From: Abelmoschus esculentus
Lineage: Eukaryota; Streptophyta; Magnoliopsida; Malvales; Malvaceae
Assembly (NCBI GenBank): GCA_035048815.1
Contig: JAUCBN010000037.1
Location: forward strand, 14,598,001 to 14,662,000
Length of the DNA: 64,000 bases
Direction: 5' to 3'
The position numbers were made by a program, and so were the translations under genes. Numbering within the stretch: position 1 is the first letter of the stretch; each line of letters starts with the position of its first letter. Shown here piece by piece: positions 1 through 13,700 of this stretch. The notes beneath the pieces were generated by a model. That model searched no databases and was not told where the DNA came from. It was given only the letters and a program-made list of their open reading frames with translations.

Positions 1-537
1 GTGTCTCAAACTCTCAATTAATCTTAAAAAAATCTGAACACATAAAAAGAAAACATGAGATAATTTGAATATTTATTTTGATATTAAATCTTAATTATTA
101 GTATATTTAATTTAATAACGAATATAATAATTATTATAAAAATTTATAATTTTTTTTAATTTTTCAAATATATAATTATAATGATTATTATTAAAGTTTA
201 GTAACAAATAAAGTATTCATTGCATATGCATATAATTAAATATATAATATTGTATTATAAAAATAAAAATATTAAATATGCTTAAAACTTTTATAGAAGA
301 AAAATATATTAAATAAAAATAAAATACATTTCTTATGAACTTTTATATAATTATTTTCACTTTAAATTTACAAATATATATCATTTTTATATAAATATTT
401 TAAAACTACATATAAACTCGAATCATACTGTATACACATTAAAGAACACAAATTTTATACACTACCTACCTTTTAAGACAAGGACCAGTCGATTTAAAAA
501 CTACAGAAACTGGATTTATACACATTAGAGAACACAA
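1..537. other. AT-rich gene-free flank
   Basis: Very AT-rich sequence beyond the 3' end of the OBERON4-like gene, which lies on the minus strand. I see no gene-like reading frame and no clear repeat ends in it. Confidence 0.5.
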
Positions 538-601
538 ATGTTCTGTTCTACCTTGAAGTTAAACCAACAAGAACAGTTCCAAGGGAAAAACAACGACCAA
601 A

Positions 602-3600
602 TCACAGGCCAAGATTTCGTCTTGTGGCTTCCATTTTCAGCAAAAGACCTGCAACATCTGATTCCATTCTTGTCTTCAGACTGTAGTAGTCCCTGTAAGA
701 TTTGTCTAGAGCTTGGAATTCTTCAATCTTTTGTTTATGGGTTTCTTCAGCCTCGGCTAAACGTAGTTTAGCGACTCGACTACGGTACTCTTCTTCAATC
801 TTTTCATCCTTGGCTATGGCAATTCGTTTCAGGCCTTCTGCTTCTCTTCTTGCATCATCGGCACGTGTTTGGTACATTTTGGCTTCCTCCTGTTTGATTC
901 TTACAAAGCTCTCCAGTTCGGGAAGAAATAGTTGCTTTTCAGCACTCCTCTGCAACTCTGACTCTAAAGAACATTTGTCAGGACGGTCAGTTAGGTCGAT
1001 ACGGAAACTAGGAAGCAGGCTTGATGAACTGTCCAATTGAGGAGCTTTATCAGAATAAACAGATTTGAGATGTGTAGGATCCTGACTTTTCCCAGCTATC
1101 CCATTGTTTCCTTTGCCTAGTTCTTTACCAGATGAAACAGTTGCATTGCCGGGCTTGAAAGAATGACCGTCTGCAACCGGAACAAAAGATACTAGTTTTT
1201 GGTTAAATGACATTTTGTATGAAAAGTTCAATTCCATGCAGTAATCAGAACGACAGCTAAATGATTTATATCTGGTTTCTAGTTAGATGTTGCTAACAAA
1301 TGCCTAAGGTGCTAGTTCGTTCGAGTAATTTTCTAGCAGGGATATAACAAAATATTTAATAAATAATGATCATAACATATCAAATGTACTCGAAATACGA
1401 TCAAAATAATGTTATTGAACTAGTTTGGGGGCACCCTAAAGAGCAAAGACCTTAACCCATCAAATAAAGATGTCACTTGTGTTCACCAGCATCAGCGCTG
1501 AGGAACAGCAGAATAGTCATCAGCAAAAGATTGTTCCCCAACTGTGCATATCATACACTAACATCTTGGGGTATTCAAAATCAATCCATATGATCAAAGA
1601 AAAGAGTACAGAGAGAGTGAAGACTAGACTAATTTGAAAATTAATACATAAACGTTTAATATATTCCTCAGGAAAAATAGAATATTACCAGACAGGAGGT
1701 TCATTATTTGAGTATAAACCTCAGGAAGGTCAGACTTATTCATCAATCTAACAAGCATTTGGTCAGCAAGTTCATGCAACCGTCTCCCTCTGACGTCTTT
1801 GCTGGCACGAAAGATCCTCTTGACATATTCGAGTTCCTTGCAAAAGGTTTCCAGCGTCCAATCCTTTGCAAAATTCTGAAAAACCTCCTTTACAAAGCCA
1901 AACATCTCGGAAGGATGATCACAAGCGACACAATGGAACTGCATCTCAGATGCACCATGTCCATTCCTAATATAAGATTCCCTTAAACCACAATCCACAT
2001 GGCACCAATGAAGACACACATCACATCCAACCCAACAACAAGTATTGGATGCCATGTCAAATTTTGAACAAACAAGACACATACAAGCACTGCAAAAACC
2101 ATTCTTCTTCGTGCAAACCTTGCAATCACATTCATCCACAGGCAGAGAACTCCGGCAAGTAAGGTTACTGCATCTTAAGTTCAGAAAGACCTCAGCCACA
2201 TCAGAAGAAGAAACACTATTGTCCACCTGAAGATACTCGGGTAGACCAGTTTTCAGGGCAGCCAAGATTTCCAACTGCGTCCGATGACATCTAAGCAGCA
2301 TTTCCAGTGTTAAATCAGTCCGGCTCAGTAAGGCCTCCTGAAATGCACGTAATTCTCCATGCTTGCCTGCATTTAACATAATCTCACGGATGCTCTCCTT
2401 TAGACAGGCAATTGATTGTCCTGACATTTCATGACACTTCCTAGCCATAACATGGATAGGCTCAAAAACCATCCTGCTTAATATCGTCTCAACAAAATCA
2501 GCTCCACCTATCAGAAGTTGTTCTTGCTCTTTTTGGCTACTGCTCCTATATAAGCTACCACCATGCTTCTCTCTTGTGGCTTGCTTCTTGTCATAGCTGT
2601 AAAATGAACCATTTTGGTGAGACCTAACACCCTGTGAAGGGGACCTAACATCATTCTGTTTATGAAAACTCAACTGTCTCTCAGGTCCATTGGGTGCCTT
2701 TGAGCTTCCTTCAAAATTGTGAATATTTTGGGATTGAACAGCCTGACAGTTTGTAATGCCCATTAATGCTGAAGATTGACCGAAAGACCCATTAGCATTT
2801 CTCAAAATCCTCTGAAACATAGGAACATCTTTCTGCCTGGACTCATTCTGAGACTGACATGATCCTTGAGAAAGTTGATCAACTCCCTGAACTATGGGGC
2901 GACTGTGAACAGATTGTTCATTGTTATCCATGGAATTTTGAGTCAAAGAACAACTTGGATTATGGTAAAATGACAGGGAACCTGAAAAGGACATGGATGC
3001 AGTAAGCCCATAAGAGTTGGTACGGAGTGTGTTTGTTAAGGACTGCTCACTCCTCCCTTGGCTAGGAGATCGAGGAACAACATCTGTATGTTGAGCACCA
3101 ATAGGCAACAACACATTTGGTAAACTAAGAGAAAGATCAAGTGTTTCCAATGCCAGCATATTTTCTTTCTGCTTATCAACACCTGATTTTTCTTCCTTTT
3201 CCACTCTCCTAACAGGAGAACAAGAGAACAACTCAAAACCCTTTGTATTAGGCCCTTCTTGGTCAAGATCTTCATCTTCAGATTCCCTTTCAGCCCAGAT
3301 CCCATTCTTTGCAGAATCAGTTACAATAGCAGATTCAACAGCAACCCCTTTCCCTTTATCCTTGACATTCCAACTCAAACCTATCTCTACAGAATCTATA
3401 TTTATTTTATGTTCACCATTTTCCTCGGCAACTCCCTTAATAAAATTTTCTGCCTCAAATTCCTCAACCCGCCTCTCAAGATCAATTCCTTTATCCTCCT
3501 TACACCTCTCTTCCAGACAGGATGACATCTGCATAACTGCATGATTGCTACTATCTTCCTCGCATTTACCATCGAGCTTCACACCTTCCTGCATTTCAAC

Positions 3601-4983
3601 TTCATCTCCATCCACATCATTCATATTATCCCCATTACCACTAGCACCATCATTTAAACTCATTCCACAATCTAGCAACTCATCATCTGCCTTCCCTTCA
3701 ACTATTTTTTCAGGCCCCCTCTCCTTATGAACATCCTCCGCAACTTCCACATTTGAATTTATCTCACCTCCAACATTCTCTGTTTCTTTATGACAACACT
3801 CTTTCCCATCACTTCTAACCCCAGATTCAGTAGCTAATTCATGCTGAGACTCAGCCTGAGGTTTAGTTGCCAATTCATGTTGAGGCTCAACCTGAGTATC
3901 AGTTGCTAATTCAGCCTGAGGTTCAGCAGTTAATCCTTGTTGAGGCTCAGTCCGAGGTTCAGTGTCTAACTCATGTTGAGGCTCAGCCTGAGGTTCATCA
4001 GAAAATTCATGTTGAGGCTCAGCTGGAGGTTCAGCGGCTAATTCATGTTGAGTCTCAGCCTGAGGTTCAGCAGCAAATTTATGTTTAGTCTCAGCTAGAG
4101 GTTCGGCGGCTAATTCATGTTGAGGCTCAGCTGGAGGTTCGGCGGCTAATTCATGTTGAGGCTCAGCAGGAGGTTCGGCTGCTAATTCGCATTGAGGCTC
4201 AGCCTGAGGTTCAGAATCATGTTGACGCTTAGCCTGAGGTTCAGGATCAAACTCACCTTCCTCCATCTCACTACCAGTCTCACTCTCCACCAGTGTTTCC
4301 TCGCTCTTTTTCACCTCTCCACCACCATCAACACTCTTAGACTGCTCACTGCCAGAATTCCTTGACCTTATTGGCGACCTGGACTTTGACTTGGAGCTTC
4401 TCCTCCTCCTCATTTCTTCCCTCTCCCTTGCCTCGCCAACCACTCTCCCTGCTACCAAAGAATCCCTGGGCCAACTTGGCGACTTCACATCCCTAACCTC
4501 CCTCAGTTGCACCTGACTACTACTCCCTCTGTTCTCGTTAAACCCAAAACTCTGCCAAGAGCTACCATTTTCACGTCGGTTTCGATCTCTCTCTGATCGG
4601 AACCCCTTTGGAGAATCTCGGCCAGTCCTGCGGAAGCTCTCTGATCTTCGGAGGCCACCACCACCACCACCACTCTCTCTGTAACGAATGAACTCTAATT
4701 TTCGCCTATCAAAGCTCTCAAACTCATGCCCTACTCGCTTACGGACCATCCTATCCCTGCCGCTATCCTCATCAACCACAGATTGGTCTCGATCATACCG
4801 AGAAGAAGAAGAAGAAATCAAATTGCTTTTGGAGCGGGCGTTGCTATCGGAAACCGAAGACGGCTTGAAGTACAAGCCGCAACTACTGCTACTTCGAGAT
4901 GATCGATTCTGATCCTGACTCCATTCTTTGCTAGCATTTTTATCATAGGAACCGAGATCATCGCTCGATCTCAACCGCTTCAT
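602..4983 (-). CDS. OBE4: OBERON4-like PHD-finger protein
   Basis: Two coding exons, 4983-1689 and 1170-602, are separated by a 518-bp GT-AG intron. They join in frame (LLS|DGHSF) into 1287 residues ending in TGA. The ATG at 4983 (MKRLRSSDD) is chosen over one seven codons upstream because it matches the family's start. The N-terminal third is Ser/Arg/Glu-rich and disordered, with a 12-residue repeat tract at about 241-381. An OBERON-type Cys/His PHD finger (CDCKVC, CSACMCLVC, CCWVGCDVC, HWCHVDC, HCVAC) lies at about 940-1027. The last ~110 residues form the conserved Glu/Arg-rich coiled coil. In Arabidopsis, OBE3/OBE4 (TITANIA) are nuclear PHD proteins that act with OBE1/OBE2 in embryonic root and shoot meristem specification. 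A 5'UTR intron (5139-5020, CAG|GTATTC to TTTTAG|G) is plausible. The gene looks intact. Confidence 0.93.
3840..4260 (-). repeat. 36-bp coding minisatellite in OBE4
   Basis: About 11 degenerate copies of a 36-bp unit, read on the minus strand as a 12-residue motif of the type AEPPAEPQHELA. Variants include AETKHKFA, AEPQHEFS and TEPQQGLT. All copies keep the OBE4 frame. One unit carries a length change (AELATDTQVEPQHELA). Confidence 0.9.
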
Positions 4984-5199
4984 GTTTTTGTATATATAAA
5001 ACAAGATAAACTTCTCCCCCTAAAATCAGAAAGGAAAAATGAAAACCAAGCTGATAACAGCGATACAATAGTAGATAGATAGCATACAAACCTAATTTAG
5101 AAAGAGAGAGGAAAACACTAGAGCTTTGAGTGTGAATACCTGAAGAATTGCCAAAATCGACGCCGAATTCACCAAATCTCACAATGTTAACAGGGAGAG

Positions 5200-6639
5200 A
5201 GCCGTTGTTTCAATTTCGGGAAGAAAAATTTATACTTTAAGAAATAATAAAAAAGGAAAGAAAGCCACCAAATCCAAATGCCTCAACATTTGGGTAAAGT
5301 TAGATTGAAATTTGGGAGAATTTGTTAGTATGGTTTTAACAAAGAACCCTAATTTTTTAGATTGAAGGGGGGTGGGAGTGGAAAGAGGAGAGGGGAGCAG
5401 AGGATATTCAGGAAGAACGCGGTTGTATTTTGTACTAAGTGACAGTTTAACATTACTTTTGAAAAGTGACCTGGAAAAATTTAGTAAAAATATATAATAG
5501 AAAATTTTTTTTTGAAATTTTTAGTTTAAAATATGTGTTTAGTATTGCTGTCAAAAAATAATTTTAAAAAAATAAATGATTATTTTAGACATGATGTTAT
5601 AAGTTAAAAAATATATATTTAAATGATAATTAAATTATTTTATATTATAATATTAATTTAAATTATAATAAAATATAAAAATATTAATAAATGAATACAT
5701 AAATTATTTTTGAAAATATTTTTTAGAAGTGTTTTTGAAAAAATATACTTTTATATGAATATATATAATTTTTAAATTAAAAAATAATTTATTTTAAATA
5801 TAATTATGTATTTGTAAAAATTAAATTATAATAAAACATAGTAAATGAAGGTTAAAATTGTAATATGATTCTTAAAAGTACTTTTCCAACCGTAAAAGCT
5901 AGAAATTTTAGCTTTTGCGTTTGGATTGAAAATCACTTTTTAAATGCAGTTTTTCCCCAAAGTTAACTGTTTAGCATTGTTTTTGCGTTTCAAACCAACT
6001 TTTGGCCCAAAAACTGGTTTGAAAAGCAATCCTAAACGAAGCCTAATGGTGGGTAAAAAACCCGATCATCCGATCCCAGTAAGATTCAGTAGATTTTTAT
6101 TTGATATTAGTTTTGATAGGATCGGGACTGAATCCAAAATTTAGGTTTCGGTCATAATTGGGATCAAGATTGGATCTTGATTTTTTGGAACCGGTATCAA
6201 GTGAGTACCCAATAGGACGGGGACTAATACCAAATATTCAGTATTGATTTTCTTTTGTTTATTTTTCTTATCAAATTTTCTTTTTATATATGAATATTAT
6301 GAGTATGACTAGTTTTAAAACTTTAATTTTCAAGCCTTAAATGTTCTAATTTTATTATTTAATATTATTATTGATGGTTGGAAGTTTTTTCTTCAATTAT
6401 TCAATTTTTTAAGAATAAACTAATTGACCAGATACCCGGTATTAAAATCGGTTTCTACCAGTAACGAGACCGATTTTTAAAATTTAGGAACCAGTGTGAC
6501 CGAGGCTGATTCTAATTTTTAGGAACCGGCGGTTATCGAGATCGAGATCAATTTTATTCAATTGATCGGGTACCCGGTATTACCGATCCCTATTTTGTAC
6601 TCTGATTTTGGAGGGTATAATGGTAAAATTGTAGGTTTG
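5200..6639. other. Intergenic, AT-rich with repeat debris
   Basis: Upstream region of the OBE4-like gene. From about 6040 to 6590 there is a diverged repeat rich in GGTACCCGGTATT and GATCGGGA words with forward and reverse copies, probably a decayed non-autonomous element. I find no gene. Confidence 0.4.
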
Positions 6640-7005
6640 GAAGGGTAATATTATATCAATATTCCCATTTTATTATTTTATTATATATCCATACCACTGT
6701 CAATAATTTTTAGAAATCTATACCCTATCAGATTTATTTAGAAGAAGTTATTTTTATAGGATACGAAAATTACTTTTTATAGGACGTAATTTTGGTGTGA
6801 TAAGATAAAAAATTAATTTTGCGTGTTTTTAATATAGAAATCGTTTTTTGTAGGATGCGATTTTGAAACACTTTTTGTAGAAAACGACTTTTGTTTACGT
6901 GTTCTGACAGGGGTATAGATTTTTAATTAAAATGGGAAGGGTATATGTGTGTAATAAAATAATTAATGGGAAATTTTAATTCAATATTCCCGGAAGGGTA
7001 TAATT
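6640..7005. mobile_element. Foldback MITE-like element
   Basis: The two ends are long imperfect inverted repeats. The left arm (AATATTCCCATTTTATTATT, then CTATACCC) matches the reverse complement of the right arm (GGGTATAG, then TAATAAAATAATTAATGGGA, AATATTCCCGG). No coding capacity is seen and the target-site duplication was not resolved. Confidence 0.5.
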
Positions 7006-7830
7006 AAGAGTGAGTATTTGATTAAGTCAAGTGGAGTCAAATCAAGATTTTGAGTTTCTATAAATATGTAATTGTAATTATATATCATGTTATAGTATGA
7101 TTTAATTTCAGTTTAAATGACTTTCTCTGATCATAAAAGATATATATATATATATTCATATTTTTTCACATGTGACAATAATTTTTTTATATTTTTATAT
7201 ATCAATATATATATTTATATCATAAAAAATTGAGAGACATATCTCGAACTTAAAGTCGAGTATTTTTGAATTAAGTAGAGTTATTCAATTTTTTTTTTAA
7301 GTTGAGTTTTACTCACCTCTAGGTATAACCGAAAAGAAAAATTGGCAAATTTTAAAGTCGAACTCATTATAATCCGACCATGAATAATGATTGAATTAAA
7401 AAATATAAACATTTTTTAAAGTCGGAGCTTCTTGCCATCAACTTTAGTGTTTTTTGAATTTTTTACTATTTAAAGTCGGAGCCTTCTGCTCACAACTTTA
7501 ATTTTTTAATCTGAAAAAATAAACTATTATTCAAAGCTGGATTTTAATGAGTCCGACTTTAACATTATTGTTCAAAATACAATATTTGAAGAATTAAAAT
7601 AATTTATGCCATATTTAAAAAAATAAGATTTAATAACGATATTTAAGTCCTTTTACCAGAAAATTTGGACGACAAAGATTTTTTTTATCTCATTCAAGCA
7701 ACTATTATGTCTACATAAAAAATTATTAGATAATTTAATTTATCACGTTAGTATAGTTTTAGTTACTAAATTTGTATAAAATAATTTTATTGGGTCAAAT
7801 TACAAAGTGAACCGAATTTATGAGAAATTA
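7006..7830. other. Intergenic, AT-rich
   Basis: No gene is seen. Between about 7330 and 7560 the word AAAGTCGGAGC(C)TTCT recurs in spaced direct copies, which suggests remains of a DNA transposon. Confidence 0.35.
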
Positions 7831-8003
7831 TATCATGAGCCAGTCCCATCACATCATCTATGAGACCAACCAATAAAATCAACCTACCTCATTATTTTTT
7901 AATTTTTCAAGTGAAAAATCACTTGAAAAAAAATATGACATGAAAATATGGGTAGTTTTTATTGGCTGGTCCCATGGACACGTGGTGAGACTGACCCATA
8001 ATA
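7831..8003. mobile_element. Tourist-like hairpin MITE, copy 1
   Basis: A 173-bp near-perfect hairpin beginning TATCATGAGCCAGTCCC and ending GACTGACCCATAATA, centred on AAGTGAAAAATCACTT. Flanks are TTA on the left and TAA on the right, close to the 3-bp TTA/TAA duplication of PIF/Harbinger-Tourist elements. A second copy lies at 51331-51501. Confidence 0.75.
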
Positions 8004-8498
8004 TAATTTTTTCGAATTTATAGAATATTTTTTTTTTATCTTCAAGACAACATAAAGAAAGTTTGTTTTAAAAACTGCATATGTAATAGGTATAGTTGTG
8101 AATGTAGCTTCGGTTACAATTACTAATATGATTATAATTAAGGACAGAATTTCAAAAGAACTTTTTAACTACGTTTTTTCATCATATTTTTCAAAAATAA
8201 TGTTAAACTGGTTTTTAATATCCAACACATACGATAGACTTATTCTTCGTTATTCATATTTTTATATCGGATAACCAAATTATCTTGACAAGTTCAATTA
8301 ATGGTGGAAATGTCATAAAATTGAATGATATCCATGAAAAGAAAAGAAAAATAACAAACCAACAACAATAATAATAGATTTGGAATAGATGATGATCTAT
8401 TACATAAAAAAATCTAAAAATACATATGATTTTTGTTATAAATTTGATCATCTTCTTCCCTTATTTATTTCTCCAGAGTCCAGCCTTGAAATATGATG
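8004..8498. other. 3' flank of BAHD gene
   Basis: AT-rich. The part next to 8498 should hold the 3'UTR of the minus-strand acyltransferase. No other gene is visible. Confidence 0.4.
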
Positions 8499-9875
8499 TT
8501 AAACATCTTTGAGAAACATGGAGAGAAAGCGCTCCATTTCATGCTTCTTGAAAGCCAAACCAACCTCAATCCCCCCATTCCCATCTCTACTGTCCGCCAT
8601 GGAAATAGCTTCATTCTTATCTATGGAAACAACCACCACTTTCCATGGCCTTCCCCACCCGAAATCTGTTTCGTAAAGATCGAACCGAGGCGATCCGGCA
8701 ACTGCAAATCTTTGTACAGATCCTGCAGGCTCATTGGCTACATGGAATAAGAATGTCAGCTTGTCTTTTGCTCCTTCAAAAGCACCTTTCTCTGTTAATC
8801 CCTTCACCATACTGCTTACCTTTTCTGCACCAAATGCAAACCCGTTGTCAATGTCCATGTATCCTCCTGCCTTGGATAAATCCGCTAGAACAACATTACA
8901 ATTTCCGAAATAGTTGTCTGAGATAGGTGGACTGCATCTTGGTCTGCAATCAGCTGTGAATCCAATATAAACATTCCTGTCACATGCTCCACCTCTTACT
9001 TTAACCATGCTACTTGCTACATAACCAAGTGTCAGCACAAAAGATGATAAATGAATCTGTTTTGACCTATCAGATGATTTAGACAATACCCTTTCTCTCA
9101 TTTTCTTAAAATCTTCGGCTGTAATGGTAACCGTGGCTCGAACAAGATTCGGAGCTGCTCCTTTGTCTGTTGAGATCTTCAAGCTTTTATTACCACCAGT
9201 AGTTCTTGTTAGCCACTGGTTCAAATACAGCATATCAAGGTCGGATCCTGTAGGATCCTTGATGATTTCCCGATCAAAAACCGGCTTTAGTTCTGGTGGC
9301 AAGGGAGAGTTGTCTGATTTCCCTTGCTTGCACAGGTAAGCCCAGGATTTCATGAACATGGTCGTCGTTTTGCCATCGAGAACTGTATGGTGAGCTGTGA
9401 TTCCAATGGAGAAGCCTTTGCCAGGAAAAAGGGTTATTTGAAAAGCTAAAGTTGATGCTGAATCATGCGATGATATCAGCTGGGGAATCAAAGGATGTAA
9501 CTCGAGAGCTTCGAATACTCCATTGCTGGTGAGACGGTCGAAGTCGGCGTCGGACTCGGCAACCTTGAGTGAAACTCCGTCGTTAGGAGTGTAGGAAATG
9601 AAGGGTTTGGGGGTATTCGATGGCCACCTGAGGTTGCCGGCGAGGGGAAGGAAATGGTTGAGCGTTTTAGAAAGAGATTGCTTGAGTTTGGGGAGGATAT
9701 CGGAGGAGAAATAAGTCGGGGTTAAATCGTTCAGGTTGTAGAAAAAGAGACGCTCGACTGGTGGGAGTGAGAACCAGAAAGTGTCGAAGAAAGTGACCGG
9801 AAGGGTGGATTCAGCGGCGGAGATTGGTTTGATTTTGGCAGTCTCGAGGATTTTCACGACGGAAGAAGATGCCAT
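8499..9875 (-). CDS. BAHD acyltransferase, phenolic glucoside malonyltransferase type
   Basis: A single-exon frame of 458 residues, the usual BAHD length, with ATG at 9875 in a CCATGG context. The catalytic HxxxD motif is present as HHTVLDG (His163, Asp167). The structural DFGWG motif is at 404-408. YFGNC at 322-326 is typical of the clade that transfers malonyl-CoA to flavonoid, anthocyanin or other phenolic glucosides. Such enzymes are soluble and cytosolic and stabilise glycosides for vacuolar storage. Both active-site motifs are intact and there is no frameshift. The exact acyl donor and acceptor cannot be read from sequence. There are no related genes nearby. Confidence 0.92.
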   Translation of the reverse strand: MASSSVVKILETAKIKPISAAESTLPVTFFDTFWFSLPPVERLFFYNLNDLTPTYFSSDILPKLKQSLSKTLNHFLPLAGNLRWPSNTPKPFISYTPNDGVSLKVAESDADFDRLTSNGVFEALELHPLIPQLISSHDSASTLAFQITLFPGKGFSIGITAHHTVLDGKTTTMFMKSWAYLCKQGKSDNSPLPPELKPVFDREIIKDPTGSDLDMLYLNQWLTRTTGGNKSLKISTDKGAAPNLVRATVTITAEDFKKMRERVLSKSSDRSKQIHLSSFVLTLGYVASSMVKVRGGACDRNVYIGFTADCRPRCSPPISDNYFGNCNVVLADLSKAGGYMDIDNGFAFGAEKVSSMVKGLTEKGAFEGAKDKLTFLFHVANEPAGSVQRFAVAGSPRFDLYETDFGWGRPWKVVVVSIDKNEAISMADSRDGNGGIEVGLAFKKHEMERFLSMFLKDV

Positions 9876-9935
9876 GGGACAGATTTTCTGTTTTCTTGGA
9901 TTTTCTTTGGTTAGTCTGGCACCAGTTGATCATAA

Positions 9936-9942
9936 CTTTATA
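9936..9942 (-). promoter_or_regulatory. Candidate TATA box of the BAHD gene
   Basis: TATAAAG on the minus strand, 61 bp upstream of the ATG. That spacing leaves a leader of about 30 nt. The region is AT-rich, so chance occurrence is possible. Confidence 0.35.
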
Positions 9943-12649
9943 TTATAATGTATTAATTAAAGATAATTTATTTTATTTTCTTCTATTTTTTTAAGGATTC
10001 ATTTTAATTAATTCGGATCGATATGTATTACCTATTTAATTTTATTGAAGAATTTTTTAGTAAGGATTTTTTATATGCAAAACCACTCGAACCCAAGACA
10101 TATATAAATGAAACAAAGCTATTTACCATTTGAACTAATTTACATTAATAATTAAAGATAAAATTTTGATACACAAATCATATAAAAATTATTTTAAAAA
10201 AATTATATTTATATTATAAAATTTAAACTATAAAATTTTTAAAGTTAAAAAATTATCAATTTTTTTTCTTTCTAATAATCAAAATTTCTTTATTGATTAA
10301 TATATGATTAGTAGGATACGAGAGATTATATTATGTACCTGTTTATTATGTTATTTGTGGTCCATATAATTAAATTTATTTATTTTAAGTAATTACCTGA
10401 TAATTACCCACTCACAAAAGAGTTGATGATTCACTTTAAAAAATATAACATGGATAAATCTGATTATTTAAGATTACGAACAACGTGATAAAAAGAGTTT
10501 ATTATATAATTTCTCGATACATACTTTGCGATAAGATCAACAACTGAAATTAGATGGGTAATATAGAATTAGTGAAAAAGTCTTGTCTTTAATTCCAAAT
10601 TGCCGGCTTGCAAGTCTGCTGGAAAATGAGTAAATTGCCTTTCTAGTCACCCAATTCTTAATGTGTCAATTTTTATCATTTAATTATATATATTAATTTA
10701 ATTACTAAACTTGAAATTTATTTTTCAAATCATTTAGATATTAATAGTACAAGTGAAAAAAAAAATATTAAAATGCCACATCATAACTCTGTTAGTAGAT
10801 TAACGGTAGAGTGATTAAAATAAAAATAATATTAAAATTAAATTATTAAATTAAAAAATTTAAACTTTAATGATTAAAATAAGAGTGAGAAAAAAAATTA
10901 AATGATAAACGCTATAGTTTATTCTTAATTATTTAACACATTTGCGACAGGTTGCCTTAATTATTTAACGTATTTTTTTATTTAAAAAATAATTTTTTAT
11001 TTGATTCGAAAAAAATTAAATGGTGAAAATTGTAATTTACCTTTAATTATTTAACACATTTGTGAGAAGTTATATATATTTAAGTATAAATAAATTATAT
11101 ATATATTTTAAATTGAGTCGTGTTTCACTCGCCTTTAATTTTAAATTAATAATTTAATTATTTATATTTTTTATTTAAGTTTTAAAAAGATTTTAAACAA
11201 GACTTGTATCATATGTTCATGGTAAGTTAATCGTACTGTTTAATTTAAATGATCGATTAACTGTTATAACAGTTATTGAATTTTGTTAATCGTAACCTAA
11301 CCATTAAAAACGGTTAATCATAACGATTAACCGTTAAGATGCGGTTAAACAACGGTTTAATTATTGGTTAAACTGTAATCTATTAAATTTTTTATGTGTT
11401 TATTATCTTTTACGGAATAATATAATTATCTCTATGATAAATAATATATTTAAATATTCATAAAAATATTTAAATAAATATATTTTAATCACTTACACCG
11501 TAATTAAAAATACTTACTATAAAGTTTTAACACAAGACAAAACACAAGCTTCATAATATTTTAAAATTTAAAAATTACAATACATAATATTTCAAATTTT
11601 TAAAAATAAATATTTAATTAATATATAATAATTAAAGTTCGATATATAAAAATCACAATCAAAGTTTAAAAATATATTTTATATTTTAAATATAAATAAA
11701 TAATTTAATAATAATTAACCTATAAGTTAATCATTAGTCAAAATTCGTAACCGTAATCGTAATTACTAATTATTATTTTAATAGTTTGATTAACTAAAAC
11801 TATTTAATTTTAATAATATTAATAAAATATTTTAATAGATTGATTAATTAATTTATAAAATATATCGAATATACCGATTAATGATTAAATTTAATGTTAC
11901 AATTAATTATGCACTCTGCTAGATACTATTTTATTAATACTATTAATAAAATAATTAAACATGATTTGATGTGATTTTATGGTTTTAAGTTTTGTGAGGA
12001 ACGTGACCGAAAATCACGGTCATGGCTCAGGTTATAATGGAATCATTGTAATAAATTGTGATAATTTGCGTCAGCCGGCACGTGGGAATGGCTAAGAGAC
12101 AGATTTGTAAACACCATTTATTCTCAGAATCAATAATTTTTAATAAAAAAATATGAAATTATAGTTTTATTATTTTATTTAAAAAAAATATATTTCAGTC
12201 ACAAAATTAATAATTTTTTATATCATTTTAGTCACTGTGTTGTTACTTCCAAGAAAAGGAAGTGGGTTATTATAATGTATATGTATATCAAGAAAAGGAA
12301 GTGGGTTAAAGGAAGTCCTATTAGATAAACATGTTTTTTTTTAATATAATTCGAATATGATTTAAATTTGATTCGATTTGAAGAAAAAATTTGATCCAAA
12401 TTCAATTAAAAAATTTGAATCCGAATTCGAGAAAAGGTCCGAATCTTAATAGGAGACGAATTAGATATGAATATTACCATAATATGAGATCGACCCATAT
12501 ATAAATCCGAGTAAAAATATTTAAAATTCTTAAATTTAAATATATATATATTAAAAAGCCAAATTAAATTTATATACGATTAATATTTTGGATGATTAAT
12601 ATTTTTTTATAATTCTATTTATGTTTTTCGCTTATTTTATATATTTTTG
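9943..12649. other. Long AT-rich intergenic stretch
   Basis: No gene is supported. It holds a GGTTAA-rich segment at about 11225-11400 (repeated forward and inverted GGTTAATCG/CGATTAACC words) and diffuse A/T repeats. It is probably decayed transposon sequence that can no longer be classified. Confidence 0.4.
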
Positions 12650-13700
12650 TTGAGCTTAAATTGGTGAAACAATTAAACTTGGCCAAATCAGACTAAGTTG
12701 ACTCAAACTCGCTTTAACCAAATTGAGCCAACCATCAACCATCGTCGCCGCCGTCGGCCACCGCCGCCTTTGACCGTTGTCCCTCCACCGATCATTGTCG
12801 CCTTCACACCGCTAGTTGACACCATAAATCGGTGTTGACCATTGCCCATCGTCGTTGACCATTGATCTTCATCGTTGACCGCCGTTGATTGCCACCGTTG
12901 ATTAACAATAACTTTTTTCGAGATACCTTACCCTAAGATTTTTTGATATTTTAGATCCAACGGTGTAATCTATTTTGTCAAATTCGAAATTGATAAGTTA
13001 TTTTATGCATTTGACTTTGTGTTTAGTACAGGAGGTGTATAAAATTTATGTGTTCTCCTATTTGTTGGTTTGCAAGGATCACTCAGTTTGGAATACTAAA
13101 TCTTTTGGGTTGTTCGAGGTTTTTGTATGAGGATTTTAACGAAATCGACTTAAAGTCAGTTTACCTCGAACTCTGAAATGCTTCATGAGCATCATAAGTG
13201 TAATTGCCTTGCATGTTAGTATGTGGTTGCAAACTAAGAGATGGATAATAAAAGTATGTTGATATTGGGAATGCATGATTTTGATGGTTATGAATCATAT
13301 GATGAATTGGAGAATAATCAAATATGTTAGATGCTTTAGAGACTATGTAGGACTGTTATAGTGCTTGTGTGATTATTTGATGACTAATTGGTTGATATAT
13401 GATGATGCTTTGTATGCCAACTTGAATAAATGAGTATATTCGAATAAAATGATAGATAAAAAATAATATCGATAAATAATTGCTTTAATGGATAAAAAAC
13501 CAGTAATTAAAATAAATAATTAAATACGTTAGTCACATATTTAAATTAATTCTCATAAGCTTTAGAGAACAGTTTAAAGAATAGTATATATCTTGATTTA
13601 AGGAAACATGAGAAACCGTGAATAAGACATCAATAATAGTTTTAGTCGTATCGATACTTGTGATTTGAGTATCGGTCCCTATTGAATTAAATAATTTATA

